Below, piece by piece: positions 22,684 to 35,170 of a DNA stretch of 64,000 nucleotides. Below the pieces are notes generated by a model, which was given only the letters and a program-made list of their open reading frames with translations, made no database searches and had not been told where the DNA came from. The position numbers and the translations under genes were made by a program. The DNA comes from Siderastrea siderea. Lineage: Eukaryota > Cnidaria > Anthozoa > Scleractinia > Rhizangiidae. The stretch spans positions 30,899,186 through 30,963,185 of the forward strand of contig OZ034968.1 in assembly GCA_964030785.1 (NCBI GenBank), read 5' to 3'. Position 1 is the first letter of the stretch. Every line of letters starts with the position of its first letter.

Positions 22684-23821
22684 CTATCCTTGGATTGTCC
22701 TAGTAACAGTTAGCAGTGACTCGAGAGACTCCTGAATGTAATTATTTCTAGACTTCTCACTTCGCCATCCCCCTTGCCTTTGAAAGAGTCTATCAGGTAT
22801 TCCCAGGGCTGCCGCTGCCGATGCTCCTCCTGCTCTTAGACTGTGGATTCCATACAAACTTGGCTCAAGCCCTTCCTTCAACAGCTCCTGCTTTATTAGC
22901 TCATTCGCCCGACTGTAAGACATGGGCTCCTTTCTGAGCTCCATCCTCTTTTTGGTATGCAGAATCCGACGAAAGAGTTGTGACTTCCTATCGTGGCTGC
23001 CCACTTTCAAGAACTTCTCTACCACTGCAACAGGGCATGGTGAAGAATCGCTGCGTGCTATAAAGACCCAAGACCCCTCCCGGAACTGGTCATTCTTCCT
23101 CTGCGCAAGAAAAATTGCCAGATGGGTATCTGCAAACTGAAGGTTATCAACAGTCAAATTGCTCAGATCGTCCCAACGAAGGAAGCCAAAGAATCCCAAT
23201 GCAAACATGGCCGCAACTTGAATATCCCCCAGGTGGCCTTGTTCAAGCCGGCGGATGACCCCCATGACCTCATTCACTTCTAAGGCCTTCTTGCGATTTG
23301 GAGGTTTTGCCAGAATTCGTCGACCAGCTTCTGCCACTTGCCGGACGATGGGGTGATCACTCAGCTCTTGGCAACCGCTCTTCTTGTGAACCCAGTTAGA
23401 ACCATATACCGCGGAGTTTAGCGACGAAACTGAGCTCCCTTGCTGGGTAAGATGCACCAAATACAGGGCAAAAAATTACAGGATTAGCAGGTTAAGCTGT
23501 GGCACCACACTGGATGGCCCATTTCTTCCATGCTTGATATGCCCGAACATATGAACTGACAGTCTTTGGTGCTCTATCCTGAACTAAAATACTAGGTAGA
23601 GATCTTGCCAGTGGCTGCAGCTGTGGATGGTTCAAGAGCTCATCATCCAACCAAACAGACAAGTTCACCTCCTTCTGGACAGAGTCAGGCACTGCAATTA
23701 AATTATGCCGACAGTGAGCAACCACTTTTAACACATCACTAAAGCAAATTCCATCATCAAAAAACAATGCCAACAGAGAACAACAGTTACAACAAACGGT
23801 GAGCATGCACACATTCCACAT
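22684..23821 (-). pseudogene. Tyrosine recombinase of the Ngaro-like element
   Basis: The C-terminal catalytic part (22684-23460, 258 codons) contains the tyrosine-recombinase residues in order: Arg in GFLRWDDL (codon 95), H-x-x-R in GIHSLRAGG (206-209), Trp in GGWRSE (232) and the nucleophile Tyr in NNYIQE (241). The N-terminal SAM-like part (from about 23700 down to 23492), with KTVSSYVRAYQAWKKWA, is cut off by a TAA stop at 23492-23494 and a one-base shift at an A6 run (23470-23475). The recombinase would join the circular cDNA to the genome. The family is YR retrotransposon (DIRS/Ngaro), not a Crypton, because RT and gag lie upstream on the same strand. Confidence 0.85.
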
Positions 23822-24196
23822 TCTTTATCACCACATAGCCAACACGGCCACAAGTGGTCTTGGTGGGAACAATAACCCCCTTTGGCCAACACGGCTGGGG
23901 TCAAAATTGCCATGACAGCAAAACAACTGCACTGACTAGCCCAAACGGCAACATGAGGATAACATCATAATAGACAGCTATTTAATAGCACGATTAGCCC
24001 CTCTGGCCAACACAGCTAGAGGCTAAACTGCCATGACAGCAGAAATGCACTGAATCCACCCAAACGGTAGTGACAAAAAATTATATGATAACAGCTACAT
24101 GTTAGACAGGCCACCTGCTCTTCAAGGGACATAGCAATCCCTCAGTACCTATATCTGACTACAAGACAATGCCAAAACAGCACAAGGTATCCGCTG
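23822..24196 (-). repeat. Internal minisatellite-like copies between RT-RNase H and recombinase
   Basis: Two diverged units of about 75 bp, near 23878-23950 and 23999-24070, share GGCCAACACNGCT, TGCCATGACAGCA, GCACTGA and CCAAACGG in the same order. A third partial GCCAACACGGCC occurs near 23838. No open frame crosses the segment. Confidence 0.5.
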
Positions 24197-26409
24197 TCAA
24201 CCGCGTTGGTCACTAAAGCAAAGGCGGAGAGCAATGATATGAAAAGACGGGATTCCTGCTGTGAAAATACTGCTGGCCTCTGCTCCGGATAGAAAAATCC
24301 CTTCGTACGGTTGAATCACAATTGAGTCAGTGACAAAGGCTCTCCAAGACCCAGTCATTTCAACCAGGAGTGGCCACCAAACAGCTGAAGGCCATTGGGG
24401 AACGAGTAGAGTGCCATCCTCACCACCAGCTGACATGTGCCTCAGTACACGTGGTATGAGATAAGGGGGAGGAAAAAGCCAATTGTTTTCATCTGACCAG
24501 GTGACAGTAAATGCATCGACCGCCTCACACCCTGGATTGCGATATCTACTGCAGTACCTCTCCAGCTGCTTTGTCTGCACACTTGCAAAACGGTCAACCG
24601 TGTGAGGGCCCCAAACTTCATCGATATAATGGAAGCAGGAAGGATCCAGCATGTAATCGTTGGGGTCATCAAACCTTGACAAGATATCTGCCTCCACATT
24701 GTTGTCCCGGCTCACCCATTCAACAGACAAACGAATGTTCAACTGTCGACACAGTTTGTAAACTGCCACCGCCTCCTGATGTAACTCTTTTTTGCGGCTA
24801 CCAACTGACAGAACAATTTCAGCATTCTTATTATCCGTTCGATGAAGAACATCCTTCCCCCTGAGTTCTTCGGAATAAGATTCCAGGACAAGCCTGATAG
24901 CCTTCACCTCCCGGAATGATGAGCTCTTCATGCTATCCGCACGAGACCAGCTACCCCTGGCTACTTTATCGGAAAACTGTACAGCATATCCTCCCCAGCC
25001 CTGTCCACTTGCATCAGAATAACAAAGAACTTCTACCATTGGACTGGGAGACCAGATAGGGTACCCACTACAATTAAAATTGTCCTTCCAGAACAGCACC
25101 TCCGATTGGCTCTCTTGCGAAATACAGAAAGGCTTATCCCAGCAATTGGCACGGCATATATCACTGTAGATACTACGTGTCCAGAGACGCACAACTGGGC
25201 CAAGGGCAAGTCCCATAGATACCAGAGACCCTGTTAGGCGTGAAAGGCATCTTGCTGAAACTGTAAAGCGCTTTTCTACGATCCTGTTTATCAACTGTTT
25301 AAGGTCTTGCACTCTCCTTTCCGGCACATGAAAAATTCCGTACTGCAAATCCATAACAAATCCCAAGAGCTCTCCCGACTGTACTGGAACTCACTGGCTT
25401 TTCTCCTGATTAGCAACAAACCCACTTAAAGCAATGTCCTCACGTACCAATGCAGACAACTTCACAGCCACTTCCTGGACCTGATGTGCACCCGCCCCAT
25501 CATCCAAGTAGGTAAATATACGGAAGCCTTTTCCTCTCCAGTGCTTGACGAGTGCTCTTTGAATCTTAGTAAAAAGATAAGGGCCCGTGGACAAACCAAA
25601 CGGAACTGAAAAAATCTAAGGCGACCTTCACAGAAGAAAGAGAATCCAAGGAAACGACAACGCAGCGGAAAAATTTCTATGTGATGGTAGCCACTCTTAT
25701 AATCAAACTTGAAAAACCAATCGCCCCTAGAAAACAAGTCTGCAGCAGTTCGTATATCCTCATATTTAAATTTACAAGACCGTAAGTGCTGGTTAACATA
25801 ACGTAAATCAAGAATCAAGCGAGGCTTGCCTGCAGAGTTCCTAACAACACCCAAGGGATTGCAGACTGACAAATCTTCTCTAGAGACTTCAGCTATAGCG
25901 CCAGAAACAAGTAACTTGGACACTTCATGACTTACAAAATCTTCATTCTCAGCAACACTATGATGATTCTGAAAGAATGCCCTCTGTGGCAGAGAAATAA
26001 AAGGTAAACTATAGCCATCACTTAGCACATCAAGCACCCACCTGCTGGCCCCAATACTCTTCCAAAAATCAATTCTCTCTCTCAGCCTTCCTTTTACAGG
26101 GATGGCACAGGCTAATTCAACTTCAACAAGATTAAACTCAACACAATCAAGCTCACCAGAACAATAACTATCTTCTTCGCAATCGGTAGCAACAAGTTCC
26201 CTATTGTTGATTTCCTGAAGATTGTGCCGTACTTCGGGACCACTCGGTTGTTTTACCCACAACGGATGCTCGGCATTCGCGCGCGAAATGGCCACTTCGG
26301 AAGCAACGAAAACAGACTTGCTGTGAATCACATGCTGTATTGTTGAAGGACTTTCCCGCCGAAACATAGCCACTGGATTTCTCGAGAACCACGCTCCTCG
26401 ACCGATCAT
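24197..26409 (-). pseudogene. Reverse transcriptase-RNase H of the Ngaro-like element
   Basis: Read downstream from 26409. The RT fingers and palm are present (PRLILDLRYVNQHL, then the first catalytic Asp in FKFDYKSGYHHIEI), followed by the catalytic box TYLDDGAG near 25500. Next comes an RNase H domain in the 24197-25366 part with YSDASGQGWGG, FREVKAIRL, HRTDNKNAE and SRDNNVEADILS, which supply the acidic catalytic residues. It converts element RNA to cDNA. Damage: a one-base shift at an A6 run near 25613 separates the palm segments, and TGA at 25391-25393 interrupts the frame before the thumb/RNase H part. The 5' end overlaps gag in another frame. Confidence 0.88.
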
Positions 26410-27030
26410 CCCGCTGGGGAATCTTTTTGTTCTTCCACTTTGTTTGGGCCACCGACTTACGCTTCTCTTCTCTCAATAGTTTACTTTCCTTTATCGCCTT
26501 TTTTATGCGTTTCTCATCTCCGGAGTCGCTAGCAAGTGGCTCTGCCGTGTAACATTCTACAGTATCCCAGCCATATTTGTCCGCGAGACAAATATGTTTG
26601 TTACGTTCCACAAGTAAAGCCTCACCTTCTAGGAGCAAATTCTTACGCTCTTCGTCGTCGCTAGTGTCTATTGCCGTGCTGATCTTTCCTAGCACATCCT
26701 TGTTCAAACGGTACTGCTTCTTGTTACCCTCGAACTTGAACTCTGGCTCCTTGTCACCTGCTTCTCATGCTTCGAACGTTTAGCAGACTCGAGTTCGCTT
26801 TTGAGTCTTTTCAATTCTCTTCCGTACTCCTTCTGCTGATTGAGCAATTCCTTCGCCCAAGAAGGGGGATCCTCTGCCGCTGCCGGCGTTCGCTCCTTCT
26901 CCCGCGATGACTCGGCCGAACTCCCGTGTTGCGATCGACTGTGAGATCGTCCAGCTGGGCTTTTATTGTATGGTGCCAAGCGCTGGACCGCTCGAGAGCT
27001 AGTCTTTGAACGTCTACTTTCCTTAGCCAT
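26201..27030 (-). pseudogene. Gag-like protein of the Ngaro-like element
   Basis: Starts at ATG 27030. The first 108 codons are basic and Ser-rich with a short coiled-coil stretch (KELLNQQKEYGRELKRLKSE). A one-base frameshift near 26745 then moves the reading frame to the 26201-26707 part, which ends in a CCHC zinc knuckle, CFRCFRSGHFAREC. The knuckle binds element RNA in this family. The last 200 bases overlap the RT frame. Confidence 0.75.
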
Positions 27031-27119
27031 GATATAGGAGATTGGAGATCGGGAAAAAACCTTGGACTTCGGATAAAAACCAGATTAAATCCGACAAAAA
27101 TTACAAAAAGGTCAGCAAT

Positions 27120-27243
27120 GGCGGACGCAACAAAAACAACTGCCCGCCAAAGGTCACATGACCCTTTCCCAGGTCCCAGCGGTGTGTGAGAAAAACATTT
27201 TCCACTTATTTCGTTTCACTCGGCCAGTGGAAAATAACACTTC
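27120..27243 (-). repeat. Ngaro split direct repeat A1
   Basis: Outer 5' repeat of the element (minus strand), 124 bp, partner of A2. It ends about 90 bp upstream of the gag ATG. Confidence 0.85.
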
Positions 27244-27552
27244 ACTCTCGAGTTTAAATTCTTCTTGTTGTTACAACAAAGAGCTGTTACTATTTTCATT
27301 AGCATTTCTAATTAGTGCTTTATATTGATTTTAATTCAATTCTGTGCCTTATTTCTTAGTGACGTTGGCAGTTCTAGTGCTGAAACATATCTGAGAAATT
27401 TAGAATGTTGTGTGTTTTCTCTAACTTCTAACAAAGAGCTGATAGTTACCCATTTTATATACTCTTACAATTAATGTTGTGATGCAAAAGTGTAATCAAA
27501 AGAGATGTGGCATCACTTTGCTCATGATACCTCATGATCACTCTGTTCAAGG

Positions 27553-27726
27553 GCAGATCCAGGAATGGATTGGGTGGCTTGCCACCCCCCTCTTTGGGGT
27601 CGTTTAAGCTTGAAGTTAAGAACGGGAACAAAGCTATCTCTGAGGCGATTTTGTCTCAGACTATTCCGATATCATTCTGTCAGGTCAGTTACCCCCCCCC
27701 CCCCCCTTCAAAAATTCTGGATCTGC
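27553..27726. mobile_element. Short inverted-end element (MITE)
   Basis: GCAGATCCAGGA at 27553 is mirrored by TTCTGGATCTGC ending at 27726, enclosing about 150 bp with a C16 run. Short imperfect ends only; the target duplication is not clear. Confidence 0.4.
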
Positions 27727-27847
27727 CACTGCTGTTTTGACCACTTTTTGTAAGAGAGTAAATCCTAATAGGATTTTGAACGTTCTCTGGTTAAGAGATT
27801 AAAGAGTAAATCCTGTAAGACAATGGCTTACACTGTACATTCATCTG

Positions 27848-28008
27848 CAGTTGACTCCTGGCAACTCAAACCCTCCTGCTAACTCGGAGTGAATGTTTTT
27901 TCCCTTCAGATCATTTTCTTCAGAATTTTACTCTCGGTAACTCAAACTCACGATAACTCAAACCTTATTTGTTTTCCCTTGAAGGGTTGTGTTATTGGTG
28001 GTCAACTG
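27848..28008. mobile_element. 161-bp Tc1/mariner-type MITE
   Basis: CAGTTGAC at the left end and GTCAACTG at the right end are exact inverted copies. The right end is followed by TA, while the left flank has changed to TG. Inside are repeated words of the GGTAACTCAAAC type. It is non-coding. Confidence 0.5.
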
Positions 28009-31000
28009 TATTTGTTAAATATACAACATAATTTCAAACTGAGCAAACCTATACTTACATTGTACTTTTTGTTATTTTATCACTTTACTTTGAAAAGGTT
28101 CACTTCTTCTGGACACAGTGTCCTGCACTCCATAAGACAGACAACCTTTCCATAGCAGCTTACTGGCTACAACTGACTTTCCATGCCTGATGATCATGCT
28201 GATCTTGGCCTCATGGTTACCAAAGAGAACAGATGACGTGACTACTTGCATTTGGAGTTCCTTGTCAAAACCAAGAGCTGGCATAACAAGGTAATTATAT
28301 GGCAACAAATCAGAGTTTTAACAGCTACATGTACCAGACCAGAGCTGCATGTAACTGGGAGTCATTAGACTATGACTATGATTGATGTATTTTTCATCGC
28401 TGTTAAAACCCAGGCCTTTGGCAATTCAATCTTTTGGGACAGATATGAGAGTGAACAATATGTGATACTTGGAGAATTCAAAACAATGTAAACAAGACAA
28501 AGATTTCTTGCAAGGGTTTCCTAAAATTTATATGTACACTGTTTAGCCGTAGGCTTTCCTCTTGCTGACCGAAATGACATGGATTTGTAATTATGTACAG
28601 AAAAGAACCCTAACTTTGGATTGTTTTGGTGTACAGTGTTGCTTTCACAAAATCGACAAAAAAAAAATCAAGTTGATGTGAACATAGTATGAATGTTCTA
28701 CTCACATCTTGGTGCATCGGTTTAAATTTATTCGTAATCACTCAGTCGCTATCTCCTGTGTAAAGCTTGCATTCGAGGTACTGAGAAAGAATTTCAGCAA
28801 ATGCAAATCGATTTTTGTTAACAAATGCAAAAACAAGTAGAGCCACAGTGGCAAAAGAGTGAATGGATTTATTGGCAAATGTGAGTTCCATCGCAACATT
28901 GAATACTGGAAACATCTGGGAAGACAGTGCATGGTTCATCTTTCTTTCCGAGGCTACAACATGTATATTCTTCCCTATTGCTAAGTAGTAAGCAATGTAG
29001 TAATCCGAAAAGTTTGCAGGAGAAAATGAAGAGAACTTCAACTGCACCAAGCCCACAAATTGAACTGAAGGGTTTGTGAACTGAGGGTTTAAAATGTCAA
29101 AACTTTGCAAGGAGGTGTGCACGTCAAGCAAATTTGGTGCTCCCTGATTGGCTTACTTGTGAAAACGTTTTTTGGGTGGCCAAGATCAGACACGCAGCAC
29201 TGTAAAAATAATGAGCGAACTTATGAACTGATTTGTTTTGTGAGTCATCTGCAAGTCAAGAAAACCATAAAATTTAGCTCTATTTGTTGGAAAAATGCAT
29301 GCTCTTAACTAAGCTTTCCTTTCTTGGCTGCTTAGGGTTCAGATCTAGCTGTTCTTTCACACTGGTTTCTTTCCAAAGAAATCAAAACATAGAGAAATAT
29401 GTGCATTGTATGTGTATTGTAGTTGACAGAGAGTCTTTGAAATGAAGGCCAGGTGGATTAAGTTTGTAGCCATTTCTTTTGCTCCTGGTCTTTGCATACT
29501 CAGGTTCTCTGGCTTTCCTCCCTCAACAAAACATAACATTTCCAAACCCCAAATTGATATAGATACAAATTTTCTGTATGAAAGCCACCTGTTGGGTAAT
29601 CTGGTTTCTGTCTTAATTTGTAATTGAGATTAGTTTCCTTATTGCAGAAGTACTCTTTTCCTAGGTTTGAAATAAATACAAGTTAATTTTCTTGCCATGA
29701 ACTGTTTACGTTTGCCAGTGTGCTTAAAAATGTGGAACTGCACTGTTCCATTTAACAATTCCATCTTAATTTCCTATTGTATGAAACTGATTTGTTTTGC
29801 AAAAAAATTTTCATTTCACTCGAAAGGTCTTGTTTTGTGTTGCCCTCACTTGCTTTGATATTCAATCTTGTTACATGTAGTCTTATATTTCTGAAGCAGG
29901 GGGGGGGGGGGATATTGAAAAAAAAATTCTGTGCAGAGCCTGAAAAGACAAAATAAGTTGTTTTTTTCAAAGGCATTAATTATGTATCTAAAAATGTTTA
30001 CAGAGATGTCAGATAAATTTATAAACTATTTATGAAAAAGAATTTTGTTTAAAAATTAATTCAGGACCTGCCTCAAATTGAACAAGCACAAAAATAGACC
30101 CAGCTGGGATTTTGAAAAGGGTCATTTTTGACTTGTGAAGATGCGTAGCAGTGAAACCTGTTATAGGAAGGTGGCGAAAAATTTGGTTGGTATCTTGTCG
30201 GGTAGGGAGGGAAGACAGCTTATCTTTTGCTTTTGATTTTCAGGGGGACAGGTCTAAGTTAATGAAATGCCATGAGAGCTGTAAATTCCTAGAGGAGATT
30301 GCATGTACGATAGTGAATTTAAGAGGTTATAAAAAGTCTGTCTTAAACTCAGACTATTTCAATTCATGCATTTGCAATGCAGCTCCTATGAAAAGGGAAC
30401 AAAAATGCTAGAATCTATGCTGTTAATTTTGTCAAATCCAAACATTTAGTGGTGAAAACAAGTTTCAAAATAGTGTAAACTTTAACTTGTGGCAGTGCTT
30501 TCAACGAGCACCGACGACCAACGAAAAGCATCTGCAAATTCGCTCAAAGAAGTTGGCTACCTTTTTCCCTAAATTGAAGTAATTAAAGAAAGATTTCTTT
30601 CAATCCTTGTTGATACAGTCGGTTACTCTACTCAAACCAGCTGCGTACTTCAAATTTTATTGAAACCCCTGCTGTGGGGATCTGGGGATCACCTTTCGAC
30701 AGGTAGTCACGCAAACTGATACAGGCAACACAATTTGATAAAACCCATCGCATTTCTCAAAATACTGAAAATGTGAGTGCTGCAGGAGAATTTATAGGTT
30801 TAATTCTAGCAACTGCATCTGGCCATGCACACTCCGTAGTAGGAGCATTTCATTTTCACAACTTAGCTCACAAGGGCCTTTGATTTAATATTTCTGAACC
30901 ACTAATCAGTCAGTAATTAGCTGATCTATTTCTGAGAAACAGAAAACATTTTAGTTAATAACTAATTAATAATTGTTTATTGTGCCAATTAAGTGTCAAC

Positions 31001-31166
31001 TCTATTTTTCTTTTTTTGTCACCCCAAATAATGTCACCATAGTCAAAAAGTGGGAGAATCAGGGAATGATAGTGTCAGGTGAGCGTGTAATGGCAGAAGA
31101 GGCTTGATTTTTATGAGAAGAAGTTGCTGGTTTGATCACCCCAGGACAGATCTTCACTGAGTATTA

Positions 31167-31443
31167 CAGGGTCTGACGGTTCCTGGAAATCCTGGAAAGT
31201 CCTGGAATTTTTTCCTGGTATCCAGTCCTGGAAAATTTATGCAGGTTCTGGAAAGTCCTGAAAATCTATTAACTCTAGTGAAAAAGTTTTCTTAAAAAAC
31301 AATTGTCTACAGTATTATTTTTGGATTTGTATTTCGTAAGGGTTTATTGCTTCAATTACTGTGCATTGGGGAGACTTGGAAAAATCTATCTGAGTCCTGG
31401 AGAAGTACTGGAAAATTGTTTCTGAAAAAGGGTAGCAACCCTG
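31167..31443. mobile_element. 277-bp hAT-like MITE with 5-bp target duplication
   Basis: CAGGGT at the left end and ACCCTG at the right end are flanked by direct TATTA copies (31162-31166 and 31444-31448). The interior is rich in repeated CCTGGAAAGTCCTGGAA words. The ends are short but the flanking duplication supports the borders. Confidence 0.55.
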
Positions 31444-32778
31444 TATTATGCCCAACTATTTAAATGAGCCTGCTTCAAGCGGGCATTGGTTGATTTGGAT
31501 AGAGACAGAACCTAACGACTTAAGACGATGCTTGCTCCAAAATAAAAGAAATTTTGGTTTACTGTAGTTTAGGGTGAGCAGATGTGACTGTAGCCAATGC
31601 GAAGTGGTTTTGAGATCCTTGTTCAGGTGGCTCTCAACATCTTGGGCTGTATTTTAGGTGCTCATGTTTTAGCCATTCTCATAATTTTATTCTCACAAAT
31701 ATATCTTTTAAGGACTGTCCTTTCTTATAAACTGTTAATGGCAGTTCCTCAAAGGTTTTGTTAAGTGATAACTTACTTTTCCATCAAATGCCATTTGTTC
31801 ATGATGTGTTTCTCATTGGGTGCTGATGGTTGGTATTGCATTATGGAGGGCAAGATTCATTTATTTTCTCTGAGTAGCACTTTTTTGTTGGAGGGTTACT
31901 GTAGCTTTGTGTCTTCAGAATTCACTTCTGAAAGTGTGTTTTTTTACCGCCTCCTCCACAGGCTTTTCCAACGCCAAGCGAGCATGGATTTTGGCGCAAG
32001 CAAATGGGGGAACCTGGTTCCCGTAGTTCTGAGGGGGGGGGGGGGGGGGGCGTCTCTACTGCTCAAATATTAAGTAGTATATGATTGTATTCCCAAGTTA
32101 TTTAATTCATGAATGTTCTGTAACCCCTGAGCACAAAAACACTGTTCTATAACCAGAGCTTTTTACAGCCTAATAAATGGGTTTTATTGTCCAGGAAACT
32201 AAGGAAAACAATGTTCAGGAATGCTATGCAGTGTAAGAGTCATAATGTGTCCAATCTCCTGGTGAGCTATGGAAGCTAGTAGAACCCTTCATTACAAACA
32301 TTGTAATTTAAACACTCAGTAAACCATGTTTGTCTTTTGGGACTGAACATTGCACAACTGCTACAGGAAATGCGGAAGAAATAATTTAGGTGCAATTCAG
32401 CTTCACCTCTGGCCTCGCATTAGGGTCAAATATTTTGTGGTTTTCAGAATCATTCCAGCAAATAAAAAGTTGTAAGACAATAAAGTGTAATTATGGAAAT
32501 CAGCCCTTTCGGTTATCCTGTTTTGTTGTTTTCACAGAAATGCCTTGTGAGCAAGAATTCTAAAAAATACAGCTTCATACACGTGTGTTTGGCTTACCCC
32601 TCTACCTTGGATTTTCCAGTCATTTTGTTAGGGGCAGTTATGGACACTTTCTTCAACACATACCATAAACCTAAGAATTATCGATGAAAAAGATTTACAC
32701 CCCTTACATTTTGTAAGTTCTCCATTAGCTAGGGCTTCAGCCCAGCTCCCTGGAACCAAATAAGGCGTAGATCCATTC

Positions 32779-34250
32779 TCATTGGAACCCCTTAGTTTTT
32801 CTACAATTACATTTGTAGAACAAAATGCGGAAGACTACTGTCAGAAAATTTGTTTTTCCCTTTCCTATACTGTAGCATGTTGTGAAAAGATTTTGCCAAT
32901 ATATTTCCCTTCGCTTGGATCCCCTGTATGCTAGCACAAGTAAATTAAATGTTATTTTGGGGTGTAAATGATGCATACTTTGGAAGTAACTTAGCACCTT
33001 GACTGCTCCCAAATGTGCCTCAGTTTTGTCAACACGGGCACCATCCACACAGAAATCACATGTTTGGCATACATTGCAATCAGTGTCTCCAAAATAATTC
33101 TTCAGTTGCAATTTTCTGCACTCAGGTTGGACACACAGCTTAACCATTTCATTGAGCTTTGCCAACTTCAGACATTTATGCTCACCTTTCGGTAGAGAAC
33201 TAAACATTTTGCAAATGCTTTGTTCGATCTTCGAACCTAAAAACCACAAAACACTGAGATAGTTCACCGTCTCTGCCTGCACGTCCAAATTTTTGGGCAT
33301 AACATTTCAGTGATTTGGACATACTCAGGTGAATCACAAAACGGACATCTGGTTTATCAATGCCCATACCAAAGGCAACAGTAGCACACATAACAGTGGC
33401 TCTTCCTTCTTGCCAAGCTTGAAAATTTTCTTTCTTTTTGTAAGGATCAAGTGCACCATGGTAGTAAGGGGCATTGACACCCTTGGTCTGTAGCAAGTAT
33501 GCCATGTCTGTTGCATCACCCCGCTGCAAACAGTACACAATTCCACATTGACTGTTATACTCCTCTAGAATTAAGGCAGCAACTCGTTCCTTTCCATCAA
33601 ACTTTATAATTTTCACAAAAAGAGAAATGTTTTCTCTGTCACAAGACTCTCTAACAACTGTTGCATCAGTAAGATTGAGAGATTTCAAGATAACGTCCTC
33701 CGTTCTGGCTGTGCATGTCCCTGTCATGGCCACTATTGGACAATTAAACTTTGACAGGTTGCCAAAATTAGCATAAGTGGGCCTAAAATTGTACCCCCAC
33801 ATGTCAATGCAGTGACACTCGTCAATTACAATGTACTTAAGTGTGTTCTTTTCTTCCATTTTGGAGAATGTGTCTTGCATCTGTGAAGTTGTAGCATTCT
33901 CTGGTGTTAAAAATATAAAGTTATAGGGTGGGTTGTCTAATAACAGGTCATGAACAAGAACATCTCTTTCAGTTGTTGGTACTTCAAAGTTTATGTAACA
34001 AACATTAAGGCCTTTTGCTCGCAGGCGGTTGACTTGATCTAGCATCAATGATAACAGTGGGCAAACAACAACAACAGTAACTTCACCAGAAATTAGAGCT
34101 GGGGTGGCATAGCATACTGTCTTCCCTGCACCTCTGGGTAGCACAAGAAGACAGTTTTTCCTTCAAGGATGACATTAATGGCTTCCTTTTGCTTTCCTCT
34201 AAAGCTACTGTGATGAAATATTGATTCCAGGACTCTAACTGTGTGATCAT
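32779..34250 (-). pseudogene. RecQ-family DNA helicase, frameshifted
   Basis: Helicase motifs appear in order on the minus strand. The Q-motif region (FRGKQKEAI) is near 34190. Motif I is LPRGAGKTVCY, with Arg and Ala replacing the usual Thr and Ser. These are followed by CPLLSLMLDQ (Ia), DECHCIDMWG (DEAH box), TGTCTA (III), YYHGALDP (IV), ATVAFGMGIDKPDVRFVIH (V) and FGRAGRDGE (VI). The RecQ zinc region (CVQPECRKLQLKNYFG, then three Cys) and a winged-helix-like end (VLAYRGSKRREI) follow to 32779. Frame changes near 34145 and 33205 break it. RecQ enzymes unwind 3'-5' at stalled forks. The apparent lack of an intact frame and the repeat-rich setting suggest a dead multicopy gene or a transposon passenger. 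Confidence 0.85.
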
Positions 34251-35170
34251 CAGCACCTTCTGTTGTAATTCTTGGTAGTCTTTAAGTCTCTCCTTTGATG
34301 AAATCTCTTTTGACCCTGGGTGGGTGGCATGATGAAAAATGTGTATACTGAAATGTGTCAGTGTGTCTGAAATGGCAATTTAATTGTCTATTGCACTAAC
34401 TTTTTTTGAAAGAAAAAAAAGTTGTAGCACACTGTTTAAGAAAAATGTTTGTGGGAAGCTGCTTTTTAAAAAAAGTTGCAGAGATGCATAAATTACTACT
34501 ACTAATAATTATTATTATATTAATACCGATTTTATCGAAGCATATCTACAGAGTAGCTCTACATCTTCAATTATAAGGAAAGTAAAAAGGTATGTGCAAA
34601 ATATTACTGTGAATGTTGAAAATACAAATGTGTTGGCAGAGGAGAATTTCTCATTCCCCCCCCCCTTCAGGAAAATGTTGGTCCATCCCTGAATGCTACC
34701 TACCGTGCTGGATGGAGGGGGCCACAATCTGAGGCAACAAAAAACCCACACCAGACGAATACAAGGAGTTTGCCACGGCATCCAGTATGGCATTGCCTTG
34801 AGAAGACACTAGGGCCTAACTGTGACAAAACAGGAGACGACTGTGAGCCCAGCAGACAATGGACTGACTGCAATACCTGTACAACAGCGCCAATCAAAGC
34901 TGGAAATGGCGAGGCAGAAGACAGCTTCCACAATTAATTGCACAAAAAATCACTCTCGGTTGGTTATCCACAAATATTTTACTATGGTTCGCCGCCACAG
35001 ATTTTCCTAGTTTCTCCTTGCGATCAAAGCATCTCACTCACACCAAAGAGCGATTTTATTACACGATTACAAGGGTCTTCGGTTACGGAGTCCAAGTATA
35101 AGCTAAAATTTCACTGTCACATGTAGCACTGCCATGCAATAGTTGGCGACAGTAGGCAATAACTGCTGGC
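34251..35170. other. Spacer with repeat fragments
   Basis: An AT-rich tract precedes CTACAGAGTAGCTCTAC at 34546-34562, a word also present at 50305-50321 in the same context. A C-run followed by GGTCCATCCCTG (about 34655-34692) looks like one terminus of a CAGGGA-type MITE. No gene seen. Confidence 0.4.

Larger units (their letters stand above)
22006..27243 (-). mobile_element. Ngaro/DIRS-type tyrosine-recombinase retrotransposon (5.2 kb, degraded)
   Basis: The minus strand carries in order a gag with a CCHC knuckle, RT plus RNase H, and a tyrosine recombinase. These are the proteins of YR retrotransposons, which integrate a circular DNA without an integrase or LTRs. Terminal sequences are split direct repeats. 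A1 (27120-27243) is repeated as A2 (22138-22260), and B1 (22256-22297) as B2 (22006-22047), giving the Ngaro-like order A1-ORFs-B1-A2-B2. A2 and B2 are separated by about 90 bp instead of touching. At least two stops and three frameshifts inactivate it. Copies A1 and A2 differ at only a few positions, so insertion was fairly recent. Confidence 0.85.
27244..32778. other. Long stretch with MITEs but no recognisable gene
   Basis: Apart from the three short elements listed separately and G homopolymers near 29900 and 32032-32050, nothing could be assigned. The 129-codon frame at 28742-29131 (minus) has no motif I recognise. Other frames here are short and lack exon-like borders. Confidence 0.4.

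Noticed and set aside
22684..23460. Stand-alone phage-type integrase or Crypton
   Set aside because: It lies downstream of gag and RT-RNase H on the same strand within split direct repeats, so it is the recombinase of an Ngaro/DIRS-type element.
28742..29131. 129-codon minus-strand ORF
   Set aside because: The longest frame in its stretch, but without a motif, splice borders or neighbours; I could not support it as a gene.
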